From NCBI GenBank assembly GCA_025964685.1, contig JAOPYG010000462.1, positions 1-59,520 on the forward strand: DNA of 59,520 nucleotides, in the 5' to 3' direction. Of the stretch, positions 59,247-59,520 are shown in pieces. The DNA comes from Actinoallomurus sp. (GTDB taxonomy: Bacteria > Actinomycetota > Actinomycetes > Streptosporangiales > Streptosporangiaceae). A program made the translations under genes and the position numbers. Under the pieces are notes generated by a model that was given only the letters and a program-made list of their open reading frames with translations, had not been told where the DNA came from and made no database searches. The stretch's first letter is position 1, and each line of letters starts with the position of its first letter.

Positions 59247-59520
59247 GATCCCATGAACCGGCGCCGCGCCACTCGCCGGGCTTCTGACCTCAGCCACCCC
59301 CCGACGGAGCGGCGCCGACGGTGATCGACCATCCCGGAGCCTTAGTGGCAGTGGGGGTGACTGAGCTGCGGACAAATTCGTTCATGGCCCCGTAAAATTG
59401 CCGATGCCGCGCAGGCGGCCAGCTTCAGCGGCTGGTTGTCCACTCCGTCTGCACGCGCCTTGAAAGCGCTCGTCAGGCCGCTCGATGATGCGTTTCTGCG
59501 CCGGAGCTTGTCGGACCCTC
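59247..59520. other. Gene-free end of window
   Basis: 274 bp. A rightward open stretch near the end (from about 59390) runs off the window but lacks a start codon, ribosome site and recognisable motif. Nothing further is supported. Confidence 0.4.

Overview
High-GC actinomycete chromosome. The base composition, frequent GTG/TTG starts, the sepX (glpR)/glp/galU cluster, a SCO5389-type protein, form I CO dehydrogenase and an ECF41 sigma factor all point to Actinomycetes. My best guess is the Streptosporangiales/Thermomonosporaceae area (Actinomadura- or Actinoallomurus-like), but this is inferred from gene content, not from a search. No rRNA, CRISPR array, prophage or intact insertion sequence was found. 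There is one tRNA (Ala, anticodon CGC).

Layout. 1-4050: decayed DNA (direct repeats, the N-terminal remnant of a membrane protein, an IS21-type transposase remnant) around a NarL-type two-component system and a small membrane protein. 4098-10589: tRNA-Ala, then the conserved division/cell-wall/cofactor cluster sepX-rimJ-mog-moaC-glp(moeA)-galU, with 5-formyltetrahydrofolate cyclo-ligase and a 2-hydroxyacid dehydrogenase diverging from it. 10702-23079: K+/H+ antiporter, FmdB zinc ribbon, MMPL exporter, MTA phosphorylase plus a CpaB-like SAF protein, an M15 peptidase, a receiver-flavoprotein fusion with its cNMP-sensing histidine kinase, an anchor-type secreted protein and a lipoprotein L,D-transpeptidase. 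23678-25790: a SCO5389-type protein, a CooC-like ATPase and a Zur-like repressor, with two candidate Zur boxes. 25861-27191: DoxX and an ECF41 sigma factor, divergent from what looks like a two-way ECF41 promoter. 27197-36594: aldo/keto reductase; LysR regulator divergent from coxMSL (form I CO dehydrogenase); GntR/FCD regulator divergent from a DUF969-DUF979-DUF2891 operon. 36688-42930: MFS exporter, MarR with divergent epimerase, LacI, and a MarR-controlled two-gene ABC exporter.

43086-59246 is the accessory region and the best candidate for an undescribed system. Leftward operon-like array: a 740-aa two-helix membrane protein, a tiny ORF, then two paralogous long acidic proteins, each overlapping and followed by a member of one ~145-aa acidic protein family. 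Further intact, truncated and decayed copies of that family follow. Rightward: a third protein with the same N-terminal signature but ending in a zeta-toxin kinase, a 91-aa partner, a PHP phosphoesterase and a HerA/FtsK-like ATPase. Two zinc metallopeptidases lie at the left edge. The layout resembles a polymorphic toxin/immunity locus: shared N-terminus, variable C-termini, repeated small partners, gene debris, and a motor ATPase with a membrane protein. The function is inferred, not shown.

Working links: Moco genes (moaC, mog, glp/moeA) are in the same window as the molybdenum enzyme CoxL, but Glp and SepX are probably primarily cell-division proteins here. Metal and stress control is represented by Zur and ECF41, and cell-wall remodelling by the M15 peptidase and L,D-transpeptidase.
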